From contig JAVHXR010000082.1 in assembly GCA_031119515.1 (NCBI GenBank), forward strand, positions 1-9,205: DNA of 9,205 bases, given 5' to 3'. Of the stretch, positions 1 through 7,983 are shown in pieces. Each line of letters begins with the position of its first letter. Within the stretch, counting starts at the first letter, position 1. The position numbers and the translations under genes are program-made. The notes beneath the pieces were generated by a model, which saw nothing but the letters and a program-made list of their open reading frames with translations, searched no databases and was not told where the DNA came from. Source of the stretch: Propionicimonas sp. (GTDB taxonomy: Bacteria > Actinomycetota > Actinomycetes > Propionibacteriales > Propionibacteriaceae).

Positions 1-402
1 GCCCTGTTCGGGCTCACAAATGTCATGGTCGTCTTCGGCGGCTCCAAGGACGTCGGGTTCAACCGCGACATCTCCGAACTCACTGGCACCGTCCGCGTCG
101 CCCGCACCGGCTGGCACACCGCCCGCGGCGGCCGCACCATCTCCGCCGACGACATCCCCGTCCTTCGACCCGAAGAAATCCGCCAACTCCCCGAACGCCA
201 AGCCCTCGTGATCGCCGAGAACGGAAAACCCGTCATCGCCAAGCTCCACCGCTGCATCGACGGCAAGGCAGGGCGGAGACTCCTCGACGGACAGCGGCGG
301 GCGCGCGAGGTGCTCACGTCCACTCGGACCGCTCAGGGCTCGGCGAGGCAACCTGCGGACGAGGCACTCGCCGAGGCCGGTCGAAGGGATCTGGCGAGGT
401 AG
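1..402 (+). CDS. Type IV coupling protein, TraG/VirD4 type, C-terminal fragment (5' end outside window)
   Basis: The frame is open from base 1 and stops at TAG 400-402, so only the last 133 residues are present. Coupling proteins are inner-membrane hexameric ATPases that dock the relaxosome to the type IV secretion channel. The fragment reads FGLTNVMVVFGGSKD at residues 3-17, followed by a Glu/Gly-rich strand pattern (ISELTGTVRV, 24-33). It then has LRPEEIRQLPERQALVI (55-71) and a KPVIAKLHRC strand (76-85). This matches, from memory of the family, the C-terminal TraG/TraD-like (TraM-recognition) end of actinobacterial coupling proteins, downstream of the Walker B segment. The Walker motifs and membrane helices would lie left of the window. 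The tail after about residue 92 is Arg/Ala-rich and looks disordered. The next gene begins 3 bases after the stop, which suggests one operon. The family call is fairly secure; the subtype is not. Confidence 0.85.
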   Translation, partial: ALFGLTNVMVVFGGSKDVGFNRDISELTGTVRVARTGWHTARGGRTISADDIPVLRPEEIRQLPERQALVIAENGKPVIAKLHRCIDGKAGRRLLDGQRRAREVLTSTRTAQGSARQPADEALAEAGRRDLAR

Positions 403-405
403 AAG

Positions 406-1155
406 ATGTCCGATGATTACAGCACTGAGGCGTTCCTCGTCCTGCCATTCCCGGAACCGGGACATGTCATCCGTCGGCTATACCGGCACTGGTGGACAGT
501 TGAGAACGGCACCGAACTGGAGCGGGACCGGATCAAGGACCGCCCCGCTGGCCGCCCGTGGGACCCGGCCACGCTCGGCACAAACGGAGAGCGGCTCGAG
601 CTGTGGCGCTGGCTAGAAGAGGTCGTGAGGTGGTTCAACCACGAGTACGCCTGGGACACCAGCCAGGTGATCCCGGACTGCTGGTCTGAACACCCCCACC
701 TTGTACATGAGATCGCCGTCATGGCCGACACCCGCCGACGCGCAGGCAGCGCTCCCAATTCCGGCGCCCTGGAGGAGTGGCACAGGGTGTGCGTGCCTTG
801 GTTCCTCGGCCGCATGCGAGACAGCATCAAGGCCCACTGCGAAGAACGACATCAGGCATGGCCAGCGCGCGCACGCTACGCCCGGCATGTCAGCCAGGAT
901 GCCGTCAACCTCCGCAATCTTCGAGCCATGGAGGACGTGCAAGCAGTCGGCTTCCGATCCGGGGACCCCTGGGTCGACGGCCACGGCGGTGACCGGATCA
1001 ATCTCATCACCGGTGAGGTCCAAAACGAGGCCGAGAAGGAGGCACTTGAGCGGGAGGCGGAAGAGCGCCAGCAGTTGGCGCCTGGTCGGGACCCGCTTCC
1101 GCTGGAGCCAAAGACTGAGGCCGAACCCATCAGTGGTGGTCCCGCGACCGACTAG
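406..1155 (+). CDS. Conserved conjugation-associated protein of unknown function (DUF4913-like)
   Basis: This 249-residue soluble protein has no signal peptide or membrane helix that I can see. The ATG at 406 lies 3 bases after the coupling-protein stop. A GAGG at about 394-397, inside the end of that gene, serves as ribosome binding site, so the two genes are probably translationally coupled. The protein is rich in Trp and His. LWRWLEEVVRWF (66-77) is followed by CWSEHPHLVHEIAVM (92-106), with a Cys-Trp-x-x-His pattern, then by LEEWHR (122-127) and PWFLGRMRD (131-139). I recall this W...CWxxHPxLVxEL...EWHR layout from small actinobacterial proteins encoded beside TraG, some annotated DUF4913; that link is from memory and uncertain. 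Residues 205-225 are Glu-rich and likely helical, and the last 25 are Pro/Glu-rich and probably flexible. A role next to the coupling protein is inferred from position only. Confidence 0.8.
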   Translation: MSDDYSTEAFLVLPFPEPGHVIRRLYRHWWTVENGTELERDRIKDRPAGRPWDPATLGTNGERLELWRWLEEVVRWFNHEYAWDTSQVIPDCWSEHPHLVHEIAVMADTRRRAGSAPNSGALEEWHRVCVPWFLGRMRDSIKAHCEERHQAWPARARYARHVSQDAVNLRNLRAMEDVQAVGFRSGDPWVDGHGGDRINLITGEVQNEAEKEALEREAEERQQLAPGRDPLPLEPKTEAEPISGGPATD

Positions 1156-1189
1156 CTCGTCGCCGCTCGATTCTCGACTGGCGTGATGT

Positions 1190-1282
1190 GACGCACTGCG
1201 TCGTGAGGACTAGCGATGCCCACCATGACCACGCTGAGTGGGCAGTGACCTCGTCGAGTCAAGACGGCGGCGAAACCCGCCG
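1190..1282. terminator. Cluster of small inverted repeats between convergent genes; possible bidirectional terminator
   Basis: Three separate perfect inverted repeats lie in the gap between the convergent stops at 1155 and 1325. They are GACGC/GCGTC (1190-1194, 1198-1202; 3-base loop), TGCCCAC/GTGGGCA (1217-1223, 1238-1244; 14-base loop) and CGGCGG/CCGCCG (1265-1270, 1277-1282; loop CGAAAC). None is followed by a T tract, as is common for high-GC actinobacteria. The position between convergent genes is the main argument for a terminator role. Chance repeats of this size are expected at this GC content, so the call is tentative. Confidence 0.35.
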
Positions 1283-1324
1283 AGCGGTTCGGCGTGTACC
1301 GCGCCACAGTTGTTGCGGCTCCGG

Positions 1325-2425
1325 TCAGTGCCTTTCTGCGAGAGCTCGCATGAGTTCCACGGTTGCGAGGTACGTCCAGAAGATCCAGTCGAGGTAGGCG
1401 TCGTCGTAGTCGGGGTGCTGATCGGCCCGATGGTGTCTGATTGCGAACTGGTTCGCGATTTGGAACAGCATGCCTTCGTCACGACTCAGCAGATGCTGCT
1501 TGACGCGGTCGCGCTCGCTCTCGAGTTCGTTGGCGAGGAGCACGCAGGCACTTCGCTTCTGGATACGGTCCGCTGTGCGGTCCCGGAACTGGAGTACGGC
1601 ACGCGTGACTGGATCGGCATCGCCCGTCCCTGCACGCTCGATCGTTCGCTTGACAAGGGTGTCTCGGCCATCGCGCGGCGCAAGCACCAAGAAGCCCAGG
1701 TCAGTGCCTTCGCCTGCCATTTCGAGGTGGATCGATGAGAGACCGAGAATTCCGTTGACCTTCCGGCGGTACAGCAATTGCCCCGGCTGGGTGGCGAAAT
1801 CCGATGAGTGCCAGTCGCCGCCGTAGTCATGGAAGTGTCGTCTCCGCGGACGGGCGACCATGTCGTGGAGCAACTCCACCAGGGTGAAGAAGTGGTCCTC
1901 AGGCCAGCCGTCTTCGGGCGGGCCAGGCGGCCAGGCGATGGTGACGTTCGCCTCTTCCGACAGACGCCTGCTGAGGTCGTCGTTTCGCTCCTGCTCGGTC
2001 AGTCCATCGACGCATGCCGAGGGCACCAGCGCGTCTAGGTAGCCCTTGCCGTCGAGGTCAACGACCATTTCCGACCACGCCACCTGCAGTTGGTGCAGCG
2101 ACAACTCCGCCGGGGGCGGTGTGGGTTGCTGCCGCCGTTCGCGCCAATACCGGCGCGGCTGTGTGGGGAACTGATGGGCCTCGCGTGCGAGGCCAAGCAG
2201 AAAGGTCCGCACGTTGTCGTGTGAAGTCGATGTCCAAGCGCCCGCACCGGCTCCCGCATCCACTAGTTCGCGCGCTGGCGCAGGACCGGCGAACGCCTCC
2301 GCGAACAAGCACTTGGCCATGTCGTCCCGTTCCCCGGCGTTGTACACGTCGGCGATGACGCGGGCCTCTTCCTGGAACAGTTCGACTGGCACCAAGAGTC
2401 GATAGTCAGGGCCATACTCGCTCAC
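1325..2425 (-). CDS. Hypothetical protein of an actinobacterial orphan family, possible HEPN-like C-terminus
   Basis: This 366-residue cytoplasmic protein starts at GTG (2425-2423) and stops at TGA (1327-1325). An AGG about 9-11 bases upstream is a weak ribosome binding site. It lies 88 bp downstream of the relaxase stop on the same strand, so it may be the distal gene of that transcript. Three blocks look conserved in style: ELLHDMVARPRRRHFHDYGGD (184-204; aromatic, His/Arg-rich), AVLQFRDRTADRIQKRSA (276-293), and a C-terminal block with FQIANQFAIRHHRADQH (321-337) followed by YLDWIFWTYLATVELM (344-359). I remember similar unnamed actinobacterial proteins with the last two blocks. R330-H331-x5-H337 fits the Rx4-6H pattern of HEPN ribonucleases, and the following hydrophobic helix suits that fold. 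The motif could be coincidental. A defence or cargo role is inference; no function can be assigned from sequence. Confidence 0.8.
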   Translation of the reverse strand: MSEYGPDYRLLVPVELFQEEARVIADVYNAGERDDMAKCLFAEAFAGPAPARELVDAGAGAGAWTSTSHDNVRTFLLGLAREAHQFPTQPRRYWRERRQQPTPPPAELSLHQLQVAWSEMVVDLDGKGYLDALVPSACVDGLTEQERNDDLSRRLSEEANVTIAWPPGPPEDGWPEDHFFTLVELLHDMVARPRRRHFHDYGGDWHSSDFATQPGQLLYRRKVNGILGLSSIHLEMAGEGTDLGFLVLAPRDGRDTLVKRTIERAGTGDADPVTRAVLQFRDRTADRIQKRSACVLLANELESERDRVKQHLLSRDEGMLFQIANQFAIRHHRADQHPDYDDAYLDWIFWTYLATVELMRALAERH

Positions 2426-2513
2426 CGGCTCAACCTATTGGCGGTTGGCTCGCTCAGGGCACGACACGCAGTCTGAGGGATCCGGCTTGTGGGTCTGGGG
2501 GATCGCTATCGTC

Positions 2514-5500
2514 CTAGCGGCGCGGTCCGCTCGATGGCGCGCTCGGACTGACGCCGCCCGTGGCCGCCGTATCCGGGTCCTGCAGGTGTGCCCACTGCGA
2601 TGCGTCGCTGGTGCGCTTGGCCGCGCTCGTTCCGATTCCCAAGTGGGCCGCGAGCGCACCCCTGAGGTCTGAGGCGGGTCGTCCCGTCGCGCTGGAGAGA
2701 ACTTTGATGGACTCACTCCATCGGGTGGGGTCAGCAGCTCCGATGGCCCGGATTGCTTCGTCGATGCGCCCGGTCCGCGCGCATACGGCGACGGCGATCT
2801 CGAGCATGACACGACTGAGCGGGCTCGACGCGCGCAGGGCGGTCGTGAGGTCGTGTGGCCGTCCCTGCGCAATGAGGTCGGCTGGGTCGGCACTCTCGGG
2901 CAGGGTGGCATGGAGCGGGTTGTGGCCGAGTTCGGTGAGGATCCAGTAGTCGCGTTCGGCGGCAGCCCGGCCGGCCTTGTCGTTGTCAGTAGCGACGATC
3001 GGGAGGTCGCTATAGCGGCGGAGCTGGCGGGCTTGTTCAAGGCTGAGCGCGGTGCCGAGGGCGGCGACGCCGACGTATTCGCCACCGGTGGCGAGTGTAA
3101 CGGCGATCGCGTCGATGGGGCCTTCGACGAGGACGGGACGTCCGCCTCGAAGCAGGCTCGGGGCGTGGCCGTATAACTGGGCGCACTTGTGGAACAGCGG
3201 GGTCTCGGGGGTGTTGAGGTACTTGGGTCCGGCGGTCTCGTCTGCATCGGGGTGCCGGCGGGCGATGAAGCCGAGGATCTGGTCGTCGTGGGCGATCGGG
3301 AAGACCAGACGGTTGCGGAACCGGTCGATGAGGTTGCCCGTTGAGGCGACCTTGGCGACGCCGGCGAGGACCATCTCGTTGTCGGTGATGCCTTGCCGAC
3401 GTAGGTGGTTGACCAAGGACGTCCAGCCAGCAGGGGCGTACCCGGGGCGGTACCCGGGGTCGCCAGCGAGGTCGGTGTGGAGCCGTCCGGCGAGGTAGTC
3501 GCGTGCCCAGGAGTCGGTGAACCGGGTCTCATAGAACTGGGCGGCCAGTTCGTTGATGTGGGCGAGGCGTTCCGGGGTGGTGCCGACTTCGTGCCAGGCG
3601 TCGCGGCGGCTGAGCAGGTCGTTGATCTCGGCCTGGGTGAGTTCGGGTTCGCCCCGCTGGGTGCGGGTCATAGCTTCGATCTGCAGGATCGCCCAAGCGT
3701 CGTCGACGACCTCGATCTCGTCTTCGGCTACGTTCGCCTGGGCGGTCACATGCTCCTCAGACTCGGGCGTCCAGAGCCTGTCGACGGGGTCATCGTGGAC
3801 GGGGTTTGTGAGCATGGTGGTGCGCCACACGAGGGCCTGGCACTCGGCGACATTCTCGGCGGTGATCGGCGTGAGCAGGTCTGACAGGGCCCAGCCGCGG
3901 GCAGTCGCGTAGTCGAGGGCGGTGACGAGAGCCGGCCACCAGGCGGAGGCGCGCAGCTGGTCGGCGCGGTCGGGGTCGACGGACTTGGCGAAGTCGTCGG
4001 TCCAGGGCGCTGGCGTCTGGTCAGTGATAGAGGTGGCGACGGCGGGTTCGAGGTGGCGGTTCATGCGCCACCAGAGAGCGGCTGCGGCGTGGTCGTCAGG
4101 CAGGACTCCCTCGGCAACCGCGGACGCGAGCAGACCGGTGGCGTCGATGCCGGCGCTGGTCAGCCGGGCGAGTTGTCGCGCCAAGCTCGCCTGATAGGGA
4201 TCGTTCCCGATGGCGGGGCTGATGGTGGCGAGCAGGGGTGCCCACTCGGCGAGGGCCGGGTTGCGGTCGGTGGAGAGTTGCTGGTCGAGCCTGTGCTGGT
4301 GGCGTGCTGCGGCAGCGGCGAACTGTGGTTCCCCGGTGGGTCGCAGGTCGGTGTCGGGGACGGCCATCGCCGCCCGCCACACCGCCACTTCACCGAGCAG
4401 CGGCGCCGGTGGACGCGGCCCGTCGCCGACCCAGACGGGCGCCCGGGTCGCCTCGGCAGCCAGCTGACGGACTTCGCCGGTCAGAGTGGTGACGAGGTTG
4501 GCGCGCTCGGTGAGGTACGCACCCCACCTCGGATCAGCGGCCAGGCGTTCGGGGGTGCCGGGCAGCCAGGGCAGGGGTCCTGTGGGGGCGCGGCGGCTGG
4601 CGTCGAGTCGCCAGTCGAGAACGGCCGCGGCGTCGTGGGCATCCTTAAACGTGCCTTGGGCGAGTGCCTCATTGAGCGCGAGCAGGGGGTCGACACCGGT
4701 CGCGTCGAGCAACAGCAGGTGGGTGCGCAGGGTGGGCCAGGCTGGCGCGAAAGTGATCCACGACAGCCCCGTCTCGGCGATCGCGTCGATGCGCGCGATC
4801 ACCTCAGGCTCGGCGGTCTGCTCGATCGCAACCAGCAACGCGTCGGCGTAGCGGGCCGTCGCCTCACCCAGCCGCACAGCCGGATCGTCCTGCATCGCGA
4901 TCGACGTCGTAGCAGAGACGGGTGCTTCGTCACGGGTCAGGATGCGGTTCAGCAGGTCGGTTGGAGTGGGCGGAATGACGGTGTCGGGGTCGACCAGGCT
5001 GTGCGGGTCGCCGTCGCCGACGTTCGCGAGGTAGATGTGGTTCGCGGTGCGTCCGCGGGTGACCATCGTGTACAGCTGCTGGCGGGACTCGCTGCCGGTC
5101 GCCAGCCCGTGCATGGCATCCGCCGTGACGCCCTGGGCGCCGTGGACGGTCGTCGCGTAGCCGAGTTCGGTGGACTCGGCGACGTAGTCGGCGGGCAGGG
5201 TGACGATGCGCCGATTGGTGTTGTGCTGCGCGGTGAGCCGGCCGTTGGCGCCGACCTTGAGGACGGTCCAACGGTCGCCGTTCTTCACCCAGTCGGTGCG
5301 GCTGACTCGCAGCCGGCGATCGTTGCCCCGGGTGATGATCGTGTCCCCGGCAGAGGCAAGGTTGCCGTCGGCCAGCCTCACCTCACGTCCGAACGGCCGG
5401 CCTTCGAGCCGGTGGGCGCGGGCCTTTTCGTTGAGCTGGGCGACCAAGTCGCGGGTCGGGGCGAGCATGATCGCGTCGCGACTCTCGGCGCGGTCGGCCT

Positions 5501-7838
5501 TCCAGGAGTCGAGGACCGCACGGGTGAGGCCATCGAGGTCGCCGATTTGGACACGTCCGTTGTCGAGGTAGAACCCCAAGGCCTCGGGGCGTCCGTCGCG
5601 CAGGGCGAGGGAGGCGTTGCCTTCGGCCGGGTCGGCGAACCGCAGCAGTTCGTTGAGGTGGACGGCGCCATGCTGGGTGGTGATGTCACGCAGCACGCCA
5701 CCGGCGGAGATCGCGCCGAGTTGCTGGTCGTCCCCGATCAGCCGGACGCTGCCACCACGCGCCAGGATGAAGTCGATTGCGGTGTCGAGGCTGAGGGTGT
5801 CGGCGGTGCCGGCCTCGTCGATGATCACCAGCGACTTCGGCCCGATCGAGGACGCCCACCTTGGCAGGTCGTGATGCTCGATCGACCACACCAGCTTGGC
5901 GAGGGTGTCGGTGTGGGTCTCGATCTGGGACCGCAACTGCGCCGCCGCGGCGGCAGCGGGGGAGAGGCCGACCACCGTGCCGCCGCTCTCCCGCCAGGCT
6001 CGGGCGAGCGTCGCCATGGCGGTGGTCTTGCCCGATCCCGCCGGCGCGATGCCGAGCTGGACGCGCGCCCCCGATGTGGCCATCGCCCGCACCATCGCAG
6101 CCTGTCCGGCATTCAGAGTCAGGCCGTTCGCGACCGCTTCCAGGAGTGCGACATCGACGGCCTCGACCGGCACCTGTCGACCGTCCGAACGTCCCGCCGC
6201 AGCGACGATCCGCTGTTCGGCCTCGACGATCCGACGCGACGTGAACAGCTTCGCACCGGCCACGGAGTAGACGCTCGCGCCATCGGCCCTGCGGAGTTCC
6301 TCGGGCTCCTCGATTCCCTTGTCTCGGGGCTCGATGGCGACCGCGTGGCGCTCCAGTGCGGTCCTGGTCAGCCAGTCGGCTGCGCCTTCGAGCTGGTCTG
6401 GACGAAGCCCGGTGGTGCGGAGTTGGCGCTTCGCCTCGGCGTCGACGTGCCAGTACTGCCACACCGCGCGTTCGCCCTCGACGGTCGCGATGATCTGCCG
6501 GGCAGTGTCGCGATACCAGTCGTGGTTCGGCAGTGGCGCCCGGGTCGCGCTCGGGTGGAATGCCGACGCCACCATGGCGTCCACAGCCTGTGCCCCGCCA
6601 ACTACGGCCTCGGCTTGGTGGCGCCAAGTGGAGCGTTGCTCGGCGAGGGTGCGCGGTGCGTGTTTGGCCTGCCGGGTGTCCTGCCAGGCCTGTTCGGCAA
6701 GGTTGGTCATCTCGACTGCGGTAGGCGTACGACCGTGCACGCGCTGGAAGTCTTCGGCCAGCTCCGATGCCCTGATCTGGATGTTCTTGCGACGAGTCGA
6801 CCACCGGTCGAGGAGCCGCAGATCGACCCCGGCGACCTCGCGAACCGGACGCTTGCCGTCCGGCGCTGGACGGGCGCTGAACACCAGTCCGAGGTCGATG
6901 GCGAGGTACCGCTCCAGTGCGGTGTTGTAGGTCTCTGAGGCTGCGACTGTGGCCTTGAACAGGATGCGGCCGTCGATCGAGCGCCAGCGTCCATCGAGGG
7001 TCTCGACCTTGTTCGCCACCGCGACATGGGTGTGGAGATCGGGGTCGGAGGCGCGGGAGTCGCGGTGGGTGAAGGCCGCGCCGACGAGCCCTTTCACGTC
7101 GACCTGTCGGACGCCGTTGCGTCCGAGCCGGGTGTAGAGAGCGTGGTCCTCGATGTAGTGCAGCGCGTCGGCCATGGCCTTCTGGTGGGCCTGCTCGATG
7201 ATCGCCGCAATCGCCGGATCAGCCAGCGCCCACAGCGCCGACACCGACTTCACCGGCGAGAACGTCAGGTCGAAGCCGGCGACCGCAGTGGTCTGTGGAC
7301 GCGACACCCGGGCGACGAGCCCTGCCAGTTCGCGGGCGTCCTGAGGTTCACGCTTGAACTCGGTGACGAAGACGTCTCGCGCCACCTCGCTGCGGATCCG
7401 CCCGCGCTCATCACGCGGCACGGCGGCGGTCGGGGACGCGCCTACCGAGGAGTTGTAGTCGGCGAAGCGCCGGGCGACCTCCAGCCGGAACGGGCTGGCG
7501 TCGGGAAAGTAGACCCGGTACGGCTGGCCCAGACTGATGGCGTTGGCGAAGTCCTTGGCCTCGGCGTCCGGCGGTAGGGCTGCCTGTCGCTGAACGGCCA
7601 GAGGGTGGTAGCCAGCGCCGAATAGTGCCTTCATCTGTTCGGCAGTCACCGGATCCCCGGCGTCGAGGCTTTCGATGCCCTCCACGCCGCGCCCGACCCA
7701 GACACCTGGCGTCTCGCCTTTGGCGGAGTAGTACGAGGCCAGCGACAGGTGGCCCTTCTCGGTGGAGTCCATGGCAGCCACCTGCCGGGTCAGGTAGTCG
7801 TACCCCGACCCGGCCGTGAGCTTCTTGACTTCCATCAC
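2514..7838 (-). CDS. MobF-type conjugative relaxase-helicase fused to a DnaG-like TOPRIM primase core
   Basis: The protein has 1774 residues, longer than the roughly 970-residue TrwC. It nicks oriT, stays bound to the transferred strand and unwinds it. Relaxase domain, about 1-320: YDYLTRQV supplies candidate nucleophiles Y13/Y15, and the metal-binding triad is H258, H269 and H271 (FTHRD...DLHTH). RecD-like helicase, about 570-940: Walker A APAGSGKT (598-605), Walker B VIIDEA (671-676), GDDQQL (702-707), TTVHGAQG (896-903) and YTMVTRGR (923-930). A helical linker runs from about 980 to 1420. The primase core, about 1425-1665, has DRFRNRLVFPI (1505-1515), PKYLNTPETPLFHK (1538-1551), TOPRIM VEGPIDA (E1572), ATDNDKAG (D1618, D1620) and DPADL (1651-1655). 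I see no zinc-binding CHC2 domain. The start is GTG 7838 or the adjacent ATG 7835; family N-termini favour this site, although no clear Shine-Dalgarno precedes it. The primase role in the recipient is inferred. Confidence 0.96.
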   Translation of the reverse strand: MMEVKKLTAGSGYDYLTRQVAAMDSTEKGHLSLASYYSAKGETPGVWVGRGVEGIESLDAGDPVTAEQMKALFGAGYHPLAVQRQAALPPDAEAKDFANAISLGQPYRVYFPDASPFRLEVARRFADYNSSVGASPTAAVPRDERGRIRSEVARDVFVTEFKREPQDARELAGLVARVSRPQTTAVAGFDLTFSPVKSVSALWALADPAIAAIIEQAHQKAMADALHYIEDHALYTRLGRNGVRQVDVKGLVGAAFTHRDSRASDPDLHTHVAVANKVETLDGRWRSIDGRILFKATVAASETYNTALERYLAIDLGLVFSARPAPDGKRPVREVAGVDLRLLDRWSTRRKNIQIRASELAEDFQRVHGRTPTAVEMTNLAEQAWQDTRQAKHAPRTLAEQRSTWRHQAEAVVGGAQAVDAMVASAFHPSATRAPLPNHDWYRDTARQIIATVEGERAVWQYWHVDAEAKRQLRTTGLRPDQLEGAADWLTRTALERHAVAIEPRDKGIEEPEELRRADGASVYSVAGAKLFTSRRIVEAEQRIVAAAGRSDGRQVPVEAVDVALLEAVANGLTLNAGQAAMVRAMATSGARVQLGIAPAGSGKTTAMATLARAWRESGGTVVGLSPAAAAAAQLRSQIETHTDTLAKLVWSIEHHDLPRWASSIGPKSLVIIDEAGTADTLSLDTAIDFILARGGSVRLIGDDQQLGAISAGGVLRDITTQHGAVHLNELLRFADPAEGNASLALRDGRPEALGFYLDNGRVQIGDLDGLTRAVLDSWKADRAESRDAIMLAPTRDLVAQLNEKARAHRLEGRPFGREVRLADGNLASAGDTIITRGNDRRLRVSRTDWVKNGDRWTVLKVGANGRLTAQHNTNRRIVTLPADYVAESTELGYATTVHGAQGVTADAMHGLATGSESRQQLYTMVTRGRTANHIYLANVGDGDPHSLVDPDTVIPPTPTDLLNRILTRDEAPVSATTSIAMQDDPAVRLGEATARYADALLVAIEQTAEPEVIARIDAIAETGLSWITFAPAWPTLRTHLLLLDATGVDPLLALNEALAQGTFKDAHDAAAVLDWRLDASRRAPTGPLPWLPGTPERLAADPRWGAYLTERANLVTTLTGEVRQLAAEATRAPVWVGDGPRPPAPLLGEVAVWRAAMAVPDTDLRPTGEPQFAAAAARHQHRLDQQLSTDRNPALAEWAPLLATISPAIGNDPYQASLARQLARLTSAGIDATGLLASAVAEGVLPDDHAAAALWWRMNRHLEPAVATSITDQTPAPWTDDFAKSVDPDRADQLRASAWWPALVTALDYATARGWALSDLLTPITAENVAECQALVWRTTMLTNPVHDDPVDRLWTPESEEHVTAQANVAEDEIEVVDDAWAILQIEAMTRTQRGEPELTQAEINDLLSRRDAWHEVGTTPERLAHINELAAQFYETRFTDSWARDYLAGRLHTDLAGDPGYRPGYAPAGWTSLVNHLRRQGITDNEMVLAGVAKVASTGNLIDRFRNRLVFPIAHDDQILGFIARRHPDADETAGPKYLNTPETPLFHKCAQLYGHAPSLLRGGRPVLVEGPIDAIAVTLATGGEYVGVAALGTALSLEQARQLRRYSDLPIVATDNDKAGRAAAERDYWILTELGHNPLHATLPESADPADLIAQGRPHDLTTALRASSPLSRVMLEIAVAVCARTGRIDEAIRAIGAADPTRWSESIKVLSSATGRPASDLRGALAAHLGIGTSAAKRTSDASQWAHLQDPDTAATGGVSPSAPSSGPRR
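3438..3461. repeat. 12-bp tandem duplication inside the primase part of the relaxase gene
   Basis: GTACCCGGGG occurs at 3438-3447 and again at 3450-3459, as two near-identical 12-base units differing only in their last two bases. In the relaxase frame it gives the back-to-back tetrapeptides PGYR and PGYA (residues 1461-1468). The repeat preserves the frame and sits just before the conserved DnaG core, where related proteins have one Gly-Tyr-Ala-Pro. It looks like a small slippage event with no clear functional consequence. Confidence 0.6.
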
Positions 7839-7946
7839 GACCAGTACGAAGGCAGCGAGAGGGCCTTGGCGGACAGCCGCCGTCCCGCGAGTTCAGGGCG
7901 ACTCCGGGCTCCGGAAGCGACCTCGGTACATCGGGGCCTGTCAGTG

Positions 7947-7962
7947 GAGATCTCGCGATCGC
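7947..7962. repeat. Two abutting perfect 8-bp palindromes
   Basis: GAGATCTC (7947-7954) is directly followed by GCGATCGC (7955-7962). Both are perfect palindromes centred on GATC, with their centres 8 bp apart. The pair sits about 110 bp upstream of the relaxase start in the divergent promoter region. It could be a binding site for a dimeric regulator or relaxosome protein, or a chance occurrence. Confidence 0.4.
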
Positions 7963-7983
7963 ATCGGGCGGGACTCGCGCCTT

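Noticed and set aside
613..1023. Minus-strand frame of 136 codons opposite the 249-residue gene
   Set aside because: It has no ribosome binding site or domain. The plus-strand frame has Trp/Cys/His patterns and operon coupling, so the minus frame is a shadow.
5686..6804. A 372-codon minus-strand frame inside the relaxase gene, and a similar 365-codon frame at 2435-3532
   Set aside because: Both are out-of-frame readings of the relaxase coding sequence with Arg/Pro/Ser-rich translations, while the main frame carries all the conserved motifs.
4053..6938. A 961-codon open frame on the plus strand, antisense to the relaxase gene
   Set aside because: It lies entirely opposite the relaxase and its translation is a low-complexity Gly/Val/Arg/Asp-rich sequence with no domain. 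High GC content and the codon bias of the true gene keep this antisense frame free of stops. It is a shadow of the relaxase.
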